From contig JACVTC010000059.1 of NCBI GenBank assembly GCA_016946835.1, forward strand, positions 262,501 to 326,500: a stretch of DNA of 64,000 bases. Reading direction: 5' to 3'. The notes below the pieces were generated by a model, which saw nothing but the letters and a program-made list of their open reading frames with translations, searched no databases and was not told where the DNA came from. This document shows positions 24,255-37,400 of this stretch, piece by piece (within the stretch, counting starts at the first letter, position 1; each line of letters opens with the position of its first letter). Made by a program: the position numbers and the translations under genes. This stretch comes from Neocallimastix lanati (nom. inval.). Taxonomy: Eukaryota > Neocallimastigomycota > Neocallimastigomycetes > Neocallimastigales > Neocallimastigaceae.

Positions 24255-26796
24255 CTAGGAATAAACTTTATTTAATAATATTTTTTTAAAAAATACATGA
24301 AATTTAAATACATGAAATTTTTTTATATTAATATTAAAAAACTACGTTATGAGCTTCGAGGACGAAAAGGCCTCTAACTCTTCCCATTCATCGAAGATAA
24401 CCCCATGTGGATGAAAATTATCATTCGAATCTGTATCAGAATTTCTTCTTTGCCTTATCGTTACGACGTCGACACTCTTGACAACGGTAGGTCTAACACT
24501 ATACAAATCGATCATGGTGTAAAAATCACCAATCACAATAGGCATAACGTTAGTAAGGAATTCCGCAAGCCCCACAAAAAATGAAATCGGGAAAGAAGAC
24601 TCGTTCGAAGGTGATTGAAAAATATTATTAATAAGTCGCCTTCTTTCCCCCGAGCCGATCTTTAAGATTTCAAATACTGCATTTCCGCCAAGAAGGATAC
24701 ACAGCACGTAAAAATTGATATTATCATCAAAATCTTCCTCTTTATCATCAGGAATGTTCAATGATTTCTCATGAACAATTAGAGAAAAATTAATAAAAAT
24801 TTCATCAACAAAGGGAATGAAATGTTGCCTAAATTCTTCAAATTTAGGACATAAAAGTATCCAGTGTGTAAAACTAGGTATGCTGTTACTCTCACCACAA
24901 CAAGGGCAGTATGTTGGGCAATTTTCTGATACTAGATTACTTTTAACATACGTTTTTACATCAAATTTGAATCCACATTTAATTCGTCCAATCCAAAAAA
25001 ATCCAAGAGAAAATTGTGAATATTTAAGTGATAGACGATGAATAAATTTTTTAAAACCAAATTTAAATTTCTTGTATTTTGTAGATCTGATCGCAGGAGT
25101 GCTTGAATAATGAATATTTTCCCAGTAAAACTTCCTTATTTCTCCAGGAAGTTTATTACTGTGCTTGTGTACTGCTAAACTCCGTGCTTTTTTCGTCCAT
25201 GAATAGTGAGAAAGTGTAGGTATATTTTTGACTAAATGAGAAATAATACAAGAAGAATCTTTCCACTTTTTAAAGCATCGAATCATCGCCTTAGCACAAA
25301 AACTAGCTATAGGAGGTATAGAAAGTTCCTTAGACATATTGTAAATTGAAGTATTGGAGGTTTTATTTTTAAACCCGAAACTCCAATACAAACCTCGATT
25401 AAAAGCAGTTTGAGCTTTTTCAGTATTCTTTTTATTTGAACCAAGTAAGGGAGCATAATAAAGAACTGAACTAAGGACAAAAGAAACTAGTATACGAGTT
25501 TTAAAGTAGAAAGGAACATTCCTATTGGTTAAAAATCTAAAGAAAGAGTTAACTGTATAATTAATTATACTGTTCATCTTAGCAATAATAGGTTTTAAAT
25601 CCAACGATTCATTAAAAGGTATACCAAGATATGTATATTGATTAGTGCTTGGTATATAGTTCATACCAAGTCTAAATGTAGGATTTTCATAATGTCTTGA
25701 AGGAATAAAATTCTTTGGTTTAACAACTAGTGTAGCGCATTTATTGATTCCAAAGGTCATTTCATTTTTAATACCCCAATCATGAGCAATATTCAAAAGG
25801 TTTTTAAGTGAAGATTTTGTAGGAGCTAATAATACAATATCATCAGCAAATAATCCACCACAACACTTTTTCTTTTCAGTAATCACACCATATCTTTTAC
25901 ATTTATCAAAAATATCATTGATAAATATATTGAATAAGATAGGTGAGAGAGGACACCCTTGGCGAACACCACGGTGTATTGGAAATTCTTTTGAAAGTTT
26001 ACCATTAAAGATTGCACGAGCTTTCGAGGTAAGGTATAGATTAGTAATGAATTGAAGGCATTTACCACGAATACCAAGATTATCTAGTTTAGTAAGTATA
26101 TTGTAAATTGGAACTGAATCATAAGCTTTTTTAAGGTCAAGAAAGGCAAGAAAGGTAAATTTATCCTTAAATTTTCTTCTTTGACAAATTTCACGAATGG
26201 ATACAAATAAACTAATACATTCTTCTTTATTTCTAAAACCAAACTGTTCTGGTCTAATTATTCCATTAGAAAAAGCATAGTCCGATATTCTTTTAGTGAC
26301 AATTTTTGATAGAATTTTTAAACCTACATTGATGAGTGAAATACCACGATAATTATTACAATCTGAAAGATCCCCTTTTTTAGGAATAGAAACAATAGAA
26401 GCAGAGTTCCATTCATTAGGAAAGTCACCATCCCAAATTTTATTAAAAAGTAATAACAGACACTTTGCACAATCGGAATAAGTAACCTCTTGATTAGAGT
26501 CATCCTGAGAAGAATTTCTACTCTCAGAATTAAAAAATGCTTTAAAAAATTCTGTAGGTATACCATCAGGACCAGGTGCTTTGTTATTTTTCATTGAAAG
26601 AACAGTTGAATGAATTTCTGACATGGAAATAGGTTGATTAATATCCCATGATTCCTGAGGAGTAGAAGAATTATTAAGTATTCTTTTCCAATAATTTTCA
26701 ATAAGACTGTGACCAGTTATATCAGAAGCAAGTTCTTCATAGTGTTCTGCAAAACGATTGAGTTGATCTTCTTGGGATACTAGAACATTACCTTCT
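24220..26796 (-). mobile_element. 5'-truncated LINE retrotransposon with target-site duplication
   Basis: A minus-strand non-LTR element. Its 3' end has an AATAAA signal followed by a ~30-nt poly-A tail, seen as the T-run at 24220-24251. It is flanked by a 12-bp duplication GAGACAATAATA at 24208-24219 and 26797-26808. The coding frame is open right up to the 5' boundary, so the copy is truncated at its 5' end, and no endonuclease domain is present. It is inserted in the copia fossil. The exact duplication, long tail and open frame indicate a recent insertion. Confidence 0.93.
24342..26795 (-). CDS. LINE reverse transcriptase ORF (N-terminally truncated)
   Basis: The frame is open from the 5' edge of the LINE to the stop at 24342, with a first Met at 26624 (760 aa from there). 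Reverse-transcriptase motifs appear in order: NKAPGPDGIPTEFFKAF, LDLKKAYDSVP (motif A, catalytic Asp), GVRQGCPLSPILFN (motif B) and GLFADDIVLLAP (motif C, FADD box). A thumb-like region and a C-terminal Cys/His knuckle (CPCCGESN...HWILLC) follow, as in Jockey/I/Tad-type LINEs. The sequence upstream of Met26624 is in frame (EGNVLVSQEDQLNRFAEHYE), showing that the Met is not the original start. The apurinic endonuclease domain expected N-terminal to it is lost with the truncation, so this copy is unlikely to move by itself. The clade assignment is uncertain. Confidence 0.93.
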   Translation of the reverse strand, partial: EGNVLVSQEDQLNRFAEHYEELASDITGHSLIENYWKRILNNSSTPQESWDINQPISMSEIHSTVLSMKNNKAPGPDGIPTEFFKAFFNSESRNSSQDDSNQEVTYSDCAKCLLLLFNKIWDGDFPNEWNSASIVSIPKKGDLSDCNNYRGISLINVGLKILSKIVTKRISDYAFSNGIIRPEQFGFRNKEECISLFVSIREICQRRKFKDKFTFLAFLDLKKAYDSVPIYNILTKLDNLGIRGKCLQFITNLYLTSKARAIFNGKLSKEFPIHRGVRQGCPLSPILFNIFINDIFDKCKRYGVITEKKKCCGGLFADDIVLLAPTKSSLKNLLNIAHDWGIKNEMTFGINKCATLVVKPKNFIPSRHYENPTFRLGMNYIPSTNQYTYLGIPFNESLDLKPIIAKMNSIINYTVNSFFRFLTNRNVPFYFKTRILVSFVLSSVLYYAPLLGSNKKNTEKAQTAFNRGLYWSFGFKNKTSNTSIYNMSKELSIPPIASFCAKAMIRCFKKWKDSSCIISHLVKNIPTLSHYSWTKKARSLAVHKHSNKLPGEIRKFYWENIHYSSTPAIRSTKYKKFKFGFKKFIHRLSLKYSQFSLGFFWIGRIKCGFKFDVKTYVKSNLVSENCPTYCPCCGESNSIPSFTHWILLCPKFEEFRQHFIPFVDEIFINFSLIVHEKSLNIPDDKEEDFDDNINFYVLCILLGGNAVFEILKIGSGERRRLINNIFQSPSNESSFPISFFVGLAEFLTNVMPIVIGDFYTMIDLYSVRPTVVKSVDVVTIRQRRNSDTDSNDNFHPHGVIFDEWEELEAFSSSKLIT

Positions 26797-27029
26797 GAGA
26801 CAATAATAATTTAGGATGAAAAAATTAATTCAAAATTAAAGCATATTAATATCAGATACCATTTTATAATAGACAACATTTCAAAAACAATATTAAAGGA
26901 AAATACATCAATGCTCTTAGCATTCTAGCTGACCCACTAACAAAGGATTTTCAAGGAATAAAGATGTCTGAATTTAGAAATAAAATATTCATAGAGAATA
27001 TCTGAATTTAGGTGGGAGTGTAAACAAAT

Positions 27030-27250
<221 letters not shown>

Positions 27251-27881
27251 CATTTAATTTTTTATTCATTTATGGATTTATAAAAATTTTTCTTTTAACA
27301 ATTTAAAAATAATAACTTCCTTTTTAATTTTTTAATAAATTTACAATTATATAAATATACAAATATATATATTTATATATTTATATAATAAAAAATAGTA
27401 TTCTATTATATATAAAAAATTAATATACATTATGAAATATAATGTATATATTTATTCAATTTCTTATTTTCTAAGTATATATACATAAAAAAAAAATAAA
27501 AAAAAATAAAAAAAAATTAAATTAATGATATTTCTACTATAATAAATTATGATTATTTGAAAGTTAAATACTTTTATTTAAATTTAATAATTTTGATATT
27601 TATTTTTTTATTAATTATTATAAATTAGTTGGTTATGGTTATATGTATTATTAATTAAATATTATATTTTCTTTTTTTAAATTATTTAGTTTTATTTATT
27701 ATTAAATTATGTATCATATTTTTTTTATTATATTTATTATTATTTATTTATTATTGTATTATATATTTTTTATATTTTAAATTTTAAATATTTTAAAAAA
27801 GGTTACTTCTTTTATTTTTTATTATTATATTTTTTTTAAAAAAATAAATTAAAATTTATTTAATTGTTATTTTATTTATTT

Positions 27882-27928
<47 letters not shown>

Positions 27929-28426
27929 TTTTTTTTATTTTATTTTATTTTTATTTTTTAATGTTATATATGTTATATTTTTATTTATTATATTTTAATA
28001 TTTACTAAATTTAAAATAACTCGTCCAAATATACACTTTGTCGTAAATATTCATCTTCATATAAAATAGTTTAAAAATAATTATGAAATATTATAATAAC
28101 AATTTCCCTTAAAAAGATAGCTATGAAATTTCATTCATGAATTAAATTTATTAGTCATCTTCACTTTTATATTCATCAAATCTGTTTTTCATCATGATAC
28201 TTTTCTTTAATTATTCCACATTTCTCCTTTACTTTTTATTTATTTACTTATTTTTACTATTATTGTTTTTATTCTTGCTTTTTCGTTTTTATTTTTGCTA
28301 TAAAAATATATATTATATATATATATAAGTATTTGAAACAGAGATTTAAATAATGACAATTAAAAATAACTATAAAATTATTATATTAACTTGTTTAATA
28401 TATATTTATTTATATTAAAAAATTTT

Positions 28427-28462
<36 letters not shown>

Positions 28463-28498
28463 GCTTGTTTGTCTGTTTTTCTTTGTTATTGTTTGGAA
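27251..28498. other. AT-rich 3' flank of the RhoGAP gene
   Basis: Homopolymer-rich sequence including a poly-T tract (27886-27926) and another at 28433-28460 just past the RhoGAP stop codon. A short minus-strand peptide frame (MMKNRFDEYKSEDD, ending near 28150) is seen but too short to call. No other gene. Confidence 0.65.
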
Positions 28499-31400
28499 TT
28501 ACTCTTTAATTTCTTTGTTTTCACCATTTACATTAATATTTTCTGTCTCTAATTCTAATGAATTTTCGGTTTCTTCTTCAGTAATATCACTTAAAATATT
28601 GAATTCATCTTCAGATTGTTCTTCTGGAATAGAACTTAAATTAAAATATAAATCATCGCCTTTAATTACTTCACTTAAATGCTTTTCAATTAATTGAAAA
28701 TCTTTTTCATCAATTTCATATTCTTCTTTAGTTTCTTTAACTATAGTTGAATCTTCGATCTTATATTCTTTAATTGGTTGTTCATTTTCTAAAACTTCGA
28801 TTACTTCGCCAGTATGTTGTTCTTTAATTTCTGGCTTTGCGAAAAGCCACCACAAACCATTATCTGTTCTGATTTCTGAAAATGGAATTTCAATAATTTC
28901 TTCTTTGTCTTCTTTAACTGGTTGCTCTTCAACAACAACAAATGGTTCTTCAATAATTTTTTCATTAACTTCTTCAATTTCATTTAATTCCGGTTTAGCG
29001 AATAACCACCATAAACCATTATCAGCTCTAATTTCTTGAATTGAAACTTCATTAATTTCTTCTTTGATACTTTTAATTGATTGTTCTTCTATAGTTTCTT
29101 TAGTATCCTGTTCTTCTTTAACTTCTTCAACTTCATTTAATTCTGGTTTAGTGAATAGCCACCATAAACCATTATCGGCTCTGATTTCTGAAAATAAAAC
29201 TTCAACAGTTTTTTCATTAATATTTTCATTGATATCGTTATATAGTTGTTCCTCATCTTTTTCTTTAATAATAACTAATTCTTCGATAATTTTTTCATTT
29301 TCTTCTTTATTTGGTTCAGTTTCTTTAACAAAGGATTTTTCAATAATTTCACCAATAGGATTTATTGGTTCTTCAATGATTTCTTCTTTAACTTTTACAA
29401 CTTCATTTATTTCTGGTTTATTGAAAAGCCACCATAAACCATTATCGACTTTAATTTCTGGAATTGTAATAATATCTTCAATAATTTCTTGATTGATATC
29501 TTCTATTGGCTCTTCTTCAATAATTTCCTTAACAATTGGTTCTTCGATAATTATTTCTTTGACTTCTTCATTTGGTTGTTCTTCAAGGGTTTCTTCAACA
29601 ACAATTGGTTCTTCAATGACCCTTTCAACTTCTTCGATTTCTAATTTTGGTTTAGCAAAAAGCCACCATAAACCATTATCAGTTCTGATTTTAGAAAATA
29701 GAATTTCATGAACTTCTTTAACTTCTTCAATTTGTTGTTCTTTGACAATTTCTTCATTAAAAATTGGTTCTTCAATAATTATTTCTTTGACTTCTTCAGA
29801 TGTTTGTTCTTCAGTAGTTTCTTTAATAATAAGAGGTTCTTCAATAACTTTTTCAACTTCACTTAACTCAGATTTAGCGAAAAGCCACCATAAACCATTA
29901 TCAGTTCTGATTTTCGATATTGGAACTTCAATAATTTCTTCTATGATCTCATCAGCTGGTTGTTCTTTAAAAGGTTCTTCAACAACAACTGATTCTTCGA
30001 TAATATCTTCTTTGACTTCTTCAACTGGTTGTTCCTTAATGATTTCTTCATTAGATTGCTTTTCAATTATTTCTTTAACAACAACTGATTCTTCAACGTC
30101 ATCATTTAATTTGACTTTAATAAATAACCACCATAAACCATTATCAGCTCTTATTTCTGGAATTGGAACTTCAACAATTTCCTTAAATGATTGTTCTTCA
30201 ATAGTTTTTTCGACAGTCGGGTCTTCCTTGATTTCTTCAATTGATAATTCTTCAATAGTTTCTTCAACAATAAGTGGTTCTTCAATAGTTTCTTCCTTGG
30301 TTTCTTCAGTTGATTGTTCTTCAACAGTTTCTTCAACAACTGGTTCTTCAATGGTTTCTTCTTTGACTTCTTCAATTGGTTGTTCTTCAATAGTTTTTTC
30401 AACAACAATTGGTTCTTCTTTGACTTCTTCAATTGATTGTTCTTCAATTGAATGTTCTTCAACAGTTTCTTCAACAACAATTGATTTTTCAATGGCTGGT
30501 TCTTCAATGGTTTCTTCCTTGATTTCTTCAATTGATTGTTCTTCAATTGATTGTTCTTCAACAGTTTCTTCAACAACAATTGGTTTTTCAATGGCTGGTT
30601 CTTCAATGGTTTCTTCCTTGATTTCTTCAATTGGTTGTTCTTCAATTGGTTGTTCTTCAATTGGTTGTTCTTCAATTGATTGTTCTTCAACAGTTTCTTC
30701 AACAACAATTGGTTTTTCAATGGCTGGTTCTTCAATGGTTTCTTCCTTGATTTCTTCAATTGGTTGTTCTTCAACAGTTTCTTCAACAACAACTGGTTCT
30801 TCAATAGCTGGTTCTTCAATGGTTTCTTTCTTGACTTCTTCAATTGGTTGTTCTTCAACAGTTTCTTCAACAACAATTGGTTCTTCAATGGTTTCTTCCT
30901 TGATTTCTTCAGTTGATTGTTCTTCAACAGTTTCTTTAACAACAACTGGTTCTTCAATGGCTGGTTCTTTAATGATTTCTTCCTGGATTTCTTCAATTGG
31001 TTTTTCTTCATTAGTTTCTTCAACAACAACTGGATCTTCAACGTTTTCTTCTTTATTTTCTTCAGTTGGTTTTTCTTCATCAGTTTCTTCAACTACAACT
31101 GGTTCTTCAACGTTTTCATCTTTGATTTCTTCAATTGGTTTTTCTTCATCAGTTTCTTCAACAACAACTGGTTCTTCAACGTTTTCTTCTTTGATTTCTT
31201 CAATTGGTTTTTCTTCATCAGTTTCAACAACAATTGGTTTTTCAACGTTTTCTTCATTAATTTCTTCAGTTGGTTGTTCTTCAATAGTTTCTTTGACAAC
31301 AATTGGTTCTTTAACAACTTCTTCCTTAACTTCTTCTTTAATTTCTTCCTTAACTTTTTCAATGGATTGTTGTAATTGTTTCTTAATTTCTTTAAGAGGT

Positions 31401-34400
31401 GGAATATCATTCTTAAATTCATTATTCTTTCGAGTAGATTCAAATTTATTAACCATTGGTATTGGTTGTTTATTATTAAAGTATTCTTCCTTTTCATTAT
31501 ACTTTTTGATAATCATATCCATTTTCACCTTAGCATTATCACTAATGTTGTTTTCTTCATTAGCATGATGTCCATGATTAATGATATTATTAAACTCTTT
31601 GTTAATTTCAGAACTCAAACTACCTAATTCTAAATCGGTCTTAAAGTCTTGGTTAATCTTAAGTTCCTTTAATTTCTTTTCCTTTCTATACTTAAGAATA
31701 CTTTCATCTAATTTACTTTCACCTGGTACAACTATAGAACTGAATTGGACACTATCATCAAAAGCAATAGTATTCTTTTCATTTGAAATAATAGTGAAAT
31801 CCTTATCCATTTCAAAGCTAACATCAGATTGATTAGTAAGATCAAGGTGAGTTTTATTGTAATCCTTTGTTGGTGAAAGAATTTCATCTTCAAACTCATT
31901 TTCATGTTCAGTTAATGATGGAGCAACAACTGATGGCAAAAGAATATCATTCTTTTCAGTTTTTTCTGAACGTTCAAATAATTTATCATAGATGCCATTA
32001 TGCTTAGAAAGTGAGGATGAAATAGTTTTTCCTTCAGATTTATTATTTTTATTAGAATTATTATCAAATATGGTTTTAGCATTAGAAAGATAAATAATTT
32101 CTTCTTCATTAGAAAGTGAGGCTGCCTCGGAACTTGGCGAAGCCGTATTATCATTATATTTTGGTAAACTATTAGTTTCCATTTTAAGTGTTTCATAGTC
32201 AGATGAAGAATATTCCTTCTTATAACTACCAATATTAATTTTTTTAATATCATTCTTATTGATGAATTCATCATTCTTTAATGGAAGTTCAGGTCTATTC
32301 ATTTCCTTTCTCAAACTACTACCAGTATTAGTAATCTTTGGAAGGGGTTTATAAGATGAAGTATTAAACTTATTAATACTTCTTATTGGTTTAATATTAA
32401 TTTTGTCTTCAATAACAGAATTCAATTTACTACTAAATCGTGGTGGTTTAATTAAACTATCTTCATTTGGAAGAACAGTTTTACTAGTTTTCTTAGTATT
32501 TTTATCACTATTAACATAAGTAAATTTATTATTTGTTCTTGGAGTTTTACTTCCATTATTATTATTGTTGTTACTTTCTAAAACATTATCCTCCTTCATA
32601 ATATTCAAGATAAGATTTTTCGTTACTAAAGTTTCATCTTGTTCATCCTGATTCTTACGATTATTAATTTTTGGTGAAGACTCCTTATAATTATCATGAC
32701 CCTTATGAATTTGTTTTGTAGAAGATTCTTCTGATGTATTAGTATTTAATTTTAAACTATCAAAAATAGATTTTTCAAGATTAAGATTTATTGGGTCTAG
32801 GGAAGATGACATATCTGAAAGCTTTGTTGGTGTTGATGATCTAATATCATGTTTATTAGAGTTATTACTTTTACTAACTCCCAAGTTAGTAGTAATGGAA
32901 TACGGTTTATAGGTTGCTGCAGAAGAAGTTGTAGTATTTGTAGAAGATTTATAAGGCTTTTTATCGGAGTGTAATTTATACGAAGTGGTAATGGTAGATG
33001 AAGTTGTTGTAGTAGACTTTGTAGTAGGTTTTTTATCAGAATATAATTTGTATGAAGTAGTTGTTTTTGTAGTAGTAGCATTAGTTTGTGGATTAGATTT
33101 CTTATCGAAAAAGTCTCTTGTAAACTTTACACCAGAACTAGAAATTGGACTATTTATTTTATTAGTATTATTGTTACTGTTACTACCACCAATAAATTGC
33201 TTTGTAGAACTCAAAGGTGAAGATGGATTAGCCATTCTGAAATGTGAAGAAGATGTAGGAGTAGTAGATGATGATGGTAAAACATACTTTGAAGATGAAA
33301 CAGGCTTATGAGTATCATATGTATTATTGTTAATGTATTCTTGAACCTTTGCAGCTGTCTTTTTATCATAATCATCACTGATTTTTTCTTCATTATCAGA
33401 AACTTCTTCATATTCAATTTTTCCAAATAAAAATTCATGATTTTCAATTAAAATTTCAACAGCTTCACATTGTCGTTTCATATCCTTAATTAAACGATGA
33501 GCAGATTCGATAACTGGAGAAGGCTTAAGAAGGGTTGGTCCGAAAACAATAGCAAGATTTTTCACAGTCATCTTATTGATTGTTGAGTAAAGAGAAACAC
33601 GGTAAAGATGTTGACATATGAAACGGAGTGTTACAAAATTAAGACCTGGCAACATGTGTACAACATCTTGGAATTTAATCATACGTTCTCTATAATCTTT
33701 AATTTCACTAGCATGAATAAATTCTTTGTATAAATCAAAAGTACAAACTGGTATATGATCTTCACCAATACCATCTCTTAAGTATGATTTTAAACAACCT
33801 GTAACAACATGAATATCATTGTCGTATAAATTGTTTGGTGATTCAATTGAACTGAATTCAAGTGGAATAGAAGTAGTAGATTTTGATTTTGCATGTGAGT
33901 ATCTTCTACGAATACCATCAATACTATCTTTACTGTCATCCTTATGATTTGGTGATATTAAATCAACCTTGAATGGATCAACTTCAAACTTTTTTCTTAA
34001 AGATTGTATTGTGGCTGAATTACCAGACAAACGATAAATACCTTCAGTTCTTAAACCAATCTTTTCTACCAATTCAACACATTTTTGAATAAGTATTGGA
34101 ACTTCTGGAAGATTTTCACTCATTGTTGATGGAATACTGAAACGATTAAGAGTAGCAGACTTAAATGCAGGTGATATATTATCATAGGACTTAATATAAA
34201 AACTAGTATCAATATTTAAGGCATTTATTTCTTTTTTCTTTGAAATAATTTCTTCATTCTTCTTTGATGAAAACGAGGAATTATCACCTTCAAGGAATTG
34301 ATTCAACTTTTCCTCAAATCTTAAATTATTTTTTAAATCTAATTTTAATCCTTCATCAATGTCATCAATAGCAACATCTCTGCTTCTAACGGAGGTATTT

Positions 34401-37400
34401 TTATTATCTTCATGATCACTACCTAATTTACTTGGTTTAGAAACAGATAATGGTGATGAAATTTCATTTTTATTAAAACGAAGAGATTCCTTTGAATTAG
34501 TTTTTGAAAGACTACCACTGAAAGTATTAAAATCTAAACTCTTTTTACTACTCTTTGGTGAGGAAGAATAAAGTGAAGTTTTATATGTTGAGGTTACCGT
34601 TGAACTACTATTATGACTTGTTTTAGAAAGAGCATTAATAAATGGAGAATAGAATTTAGATTTTTCTAATTTTTTTGGATTTTGAATGGAAGAAATTGAA
34701 GTTTTATCAGTTCCTGTGCCTACGCCTGTACCTGTAGATATGGCTGTAGAAGAAGTGATTGTATTATTAGTAGCAGATGAGGAATTCATTAATTTAGCTC
34801 TATTTTCTTTTGTTGGATTAGATGCATATTCAACAAATGCTGGATTAGAATAAGGTTTTAAATCTTTAGAGGCAACATTTAATGGACGGGTTGGAATAGA
34901 AAGTACTTTACTACCAACCTGACCAGGTAATGAAGATCCATTGGCGCCATCATGAGAAAGTAAAACAGGAGCACCAATTAAGCTCTTTTTAACTTTATCT
35001 TTACTTCTTTTACTTTTCTTTTCCTTTTTAACTTTTTTATTACTACCAGCATTAATAAGTTCATTAGCTTGATCAGTAATTTCATTTAAATTAATAACAT
35101 TATTATTAATGAAAAGAGAAGGAGTTGGAACTTGAGCATCCACAATAGGAGAATCAAGATCAATATTCTTATAACGATCACTAACTGGAGTTGGCGGTTC
35201 AGCATTCTTATAACGATTAGTTATTTCAGATATATGAGTAGCACCCTTACGAGAATTATTTCTGGCTAAAGATGTTTTAGCAAATTTTTGAGATACATCG
35301 GTGGAGCCTGATCCAGGTTTTGGTTCCGCTGGACTGGAACTGGTATGGGTATGTATAATATCACGGAGATCCGTTGATCTCTTTTTATTACTATTTTCCA
35401 ATTTACTTGGAGAAATGTCATGAAAATCAACTGACTTTTTATTAGAACTAGATTCAATTTTATTGGCACTATTAGTAGATTTTATAGATGATGAAGAAGA
35501 TTTAATATATTTTGAATTGGAAAAAGAGGAAAAATTATTTATGAATTCTGGCATGGAATATTTTCTATAGTATCTTGATGGGGAAAGTAAATTTTCATTA
35601 TTTAATAACTTTTTACCATCTTCTGGAATGATATCAGTATCTACAGATGGTTTTCTCGTTTTAGTTATTTCAACAATATTTCCTGTGGTAGTTTTCTTTG
35701 CTAATGGATTTTCCGAAGAAATAGAATAAGCTTTTGGACGATTCTTAAATACATTTGTAGATGGAGCCATATTTTCTTTCGTATCGTTAAAGGCATCACT
35801 TAAGTTATTGTCTGATTTTTTATGACCGGATGATATGGAATTATTTGATGATGAAGATGAATGATAGGAAGCTGCATCATCAATTTGTTTACAATAATTA
35901 TAGAATTTTTGAGTATATTGATTTTGAATAGATTTTATTTTATCACTATCCTTTTCTGATGATATTTCGGTTTTTGGTACATGTGGGAAAGTATAATTCT
36001 TAAAATCCATAAATAAATCCTCAGTAATAGGTTCATTCGAAGGAGATGTATTACGTCTTGATTCATAATGATCTGTTATATTTTTGTGCTCAGGAACAAA
36101 ACTAATACTTTCAAATAAATCATCATCACTATGTATAAAACTACCTTGTTTTAATGAATTGTGCCAGTTTTGAACTTCAGTTTGCATTAATGATGTAAGA
36201 TTAAAACTCTTATTTTCTACAATAGAAGTTTCTTCAATAAATGAATGTACATGACTGACACCAATATTCGAAATCTCAATTAACATTTGGTCTAACAAAT
36301 ATTTTGGTTCTTCTTCTTTTAAATCAATGCCTTGTATGGTAGACAATACAAGAATATTTGGATTATTATCAGTAATTACAGGTGTAACAATAGAATAATA
36401 TAATGGTATATAATGAACAAGAACCCTTTTAGCTGAAAGAATTTCTAATGGACCACTGATATCATTAACAGTACAAATTAGACTAGCATGATGATGTTGA
36501 TTTGAACTAGTTGGATAGGTTGGTATAAAATTATCATCATCTGCAGTTTGAGAGGCCGATGATGGGGAAGCTTCAATCATTTTAGCTTGTCTTCTAGAAG
36601 CACTAGATTTAGACATAGACAATATTCTACTTAATGGTTTTTCAACAAGATTCTTTCTTATATTTTCTATACTCATTTTATTCATAACTGAACGCTTTGA
36701 TTTTAACGTATGTACTGGTTTAGTTGTTGAAATTGGCTTTTTACGAATTAACTGATAAAAGAAAATATAAGGCCCACGGATTTCAACATAAAATATTAAC
36801 CATTTTGATGATGATGGAGCAATAGCTTGTTCTTGAACTTTACCCTTGAGAGAAGATGATTTATCTTTTTTTAAAAAATTTGGATGCTTTATTTTATTCA
36901 TTACAGAGGGATTTGAATTATTATTGTTATTATTACTTTCCTTTGTATATATATTTTTTCTTAAAATATACCCAGATTTTTCAAGAGGCCATTTCATACT
37001 AATATTTAATACATTTTCTGAAACTTGTTTACTATCAATAAATTCATCAATCTATTGAATAAATAATATAAATTATATATACAAATAAACAATGAATCAA
37101 TTTTATATATATATTAATTTATTTTTTGTTAGTTTTATAATTTTTTCAATTTCTTCAATTATTTATTTATTATATTCAATTTAAAAATTTTGAAGTTTTA
37201 TCACTAATACATTTACCTTTAATCTTGGTAATACAAAAGTATTAGTATGACCTTCTAAGTTTGATATATCACTAATTAAAAGAGATGAACGTTTTTCTGC
37301 TATACTCCTTGGATTTTTTAATATATGTTTTTCAAAGTATGATTTGATATTAAGAAATTCTTTAGTAGAAATAGATTGAATTCTAGACTTCGGAAATACA

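Larger units (their letters stand above)
22250..27012 (+). mobile_element. Decayed Ty1/copia element (fossil), split by a LINE
   Basis: Plus-strand remnants of a copia polyprotein. Protease/pre-integrase-like sequence lies near 22270-22600 (FQCANGTPYVFDGYGSYYF-like, comparable to the copia copy at the right end of the window). Reverse-transcriptase C-terminal and RNase H-like sequence lies near 23850-24210, and RNase H tail sequence near 26815-27010 (DPLTKDFQGIKMSEFRNK-like). It is broken in many places and looks old. A LINE (24220-26796) is inserted in it on the opposite strand and is much younger. LTRs were not identified. Confidence 0.75.

Noticed and set aside
28140-28200. Possible extra 3' exon of a minus-strand gene (MMKNRFDEYKSEDD)
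   Set aside because: Only 14 codons and no splice link to the RhoGAP gene, which has its own stop at 28499.
30151-31497. Lys/Leu-rich minus-strand ORFs (30151-31092, 31093-31497)
   Set aside because: Frame-shifted reading of the same Glu-rich tandem repeats.
29742-31568. 608-codon plus-strand ORF, Ser/Thr-rich
   Set aside because: Antisense shadow of the RhoGAP acidic repeats: GAA-rich codons on one strand give stop-free TTC/TCT on the other.
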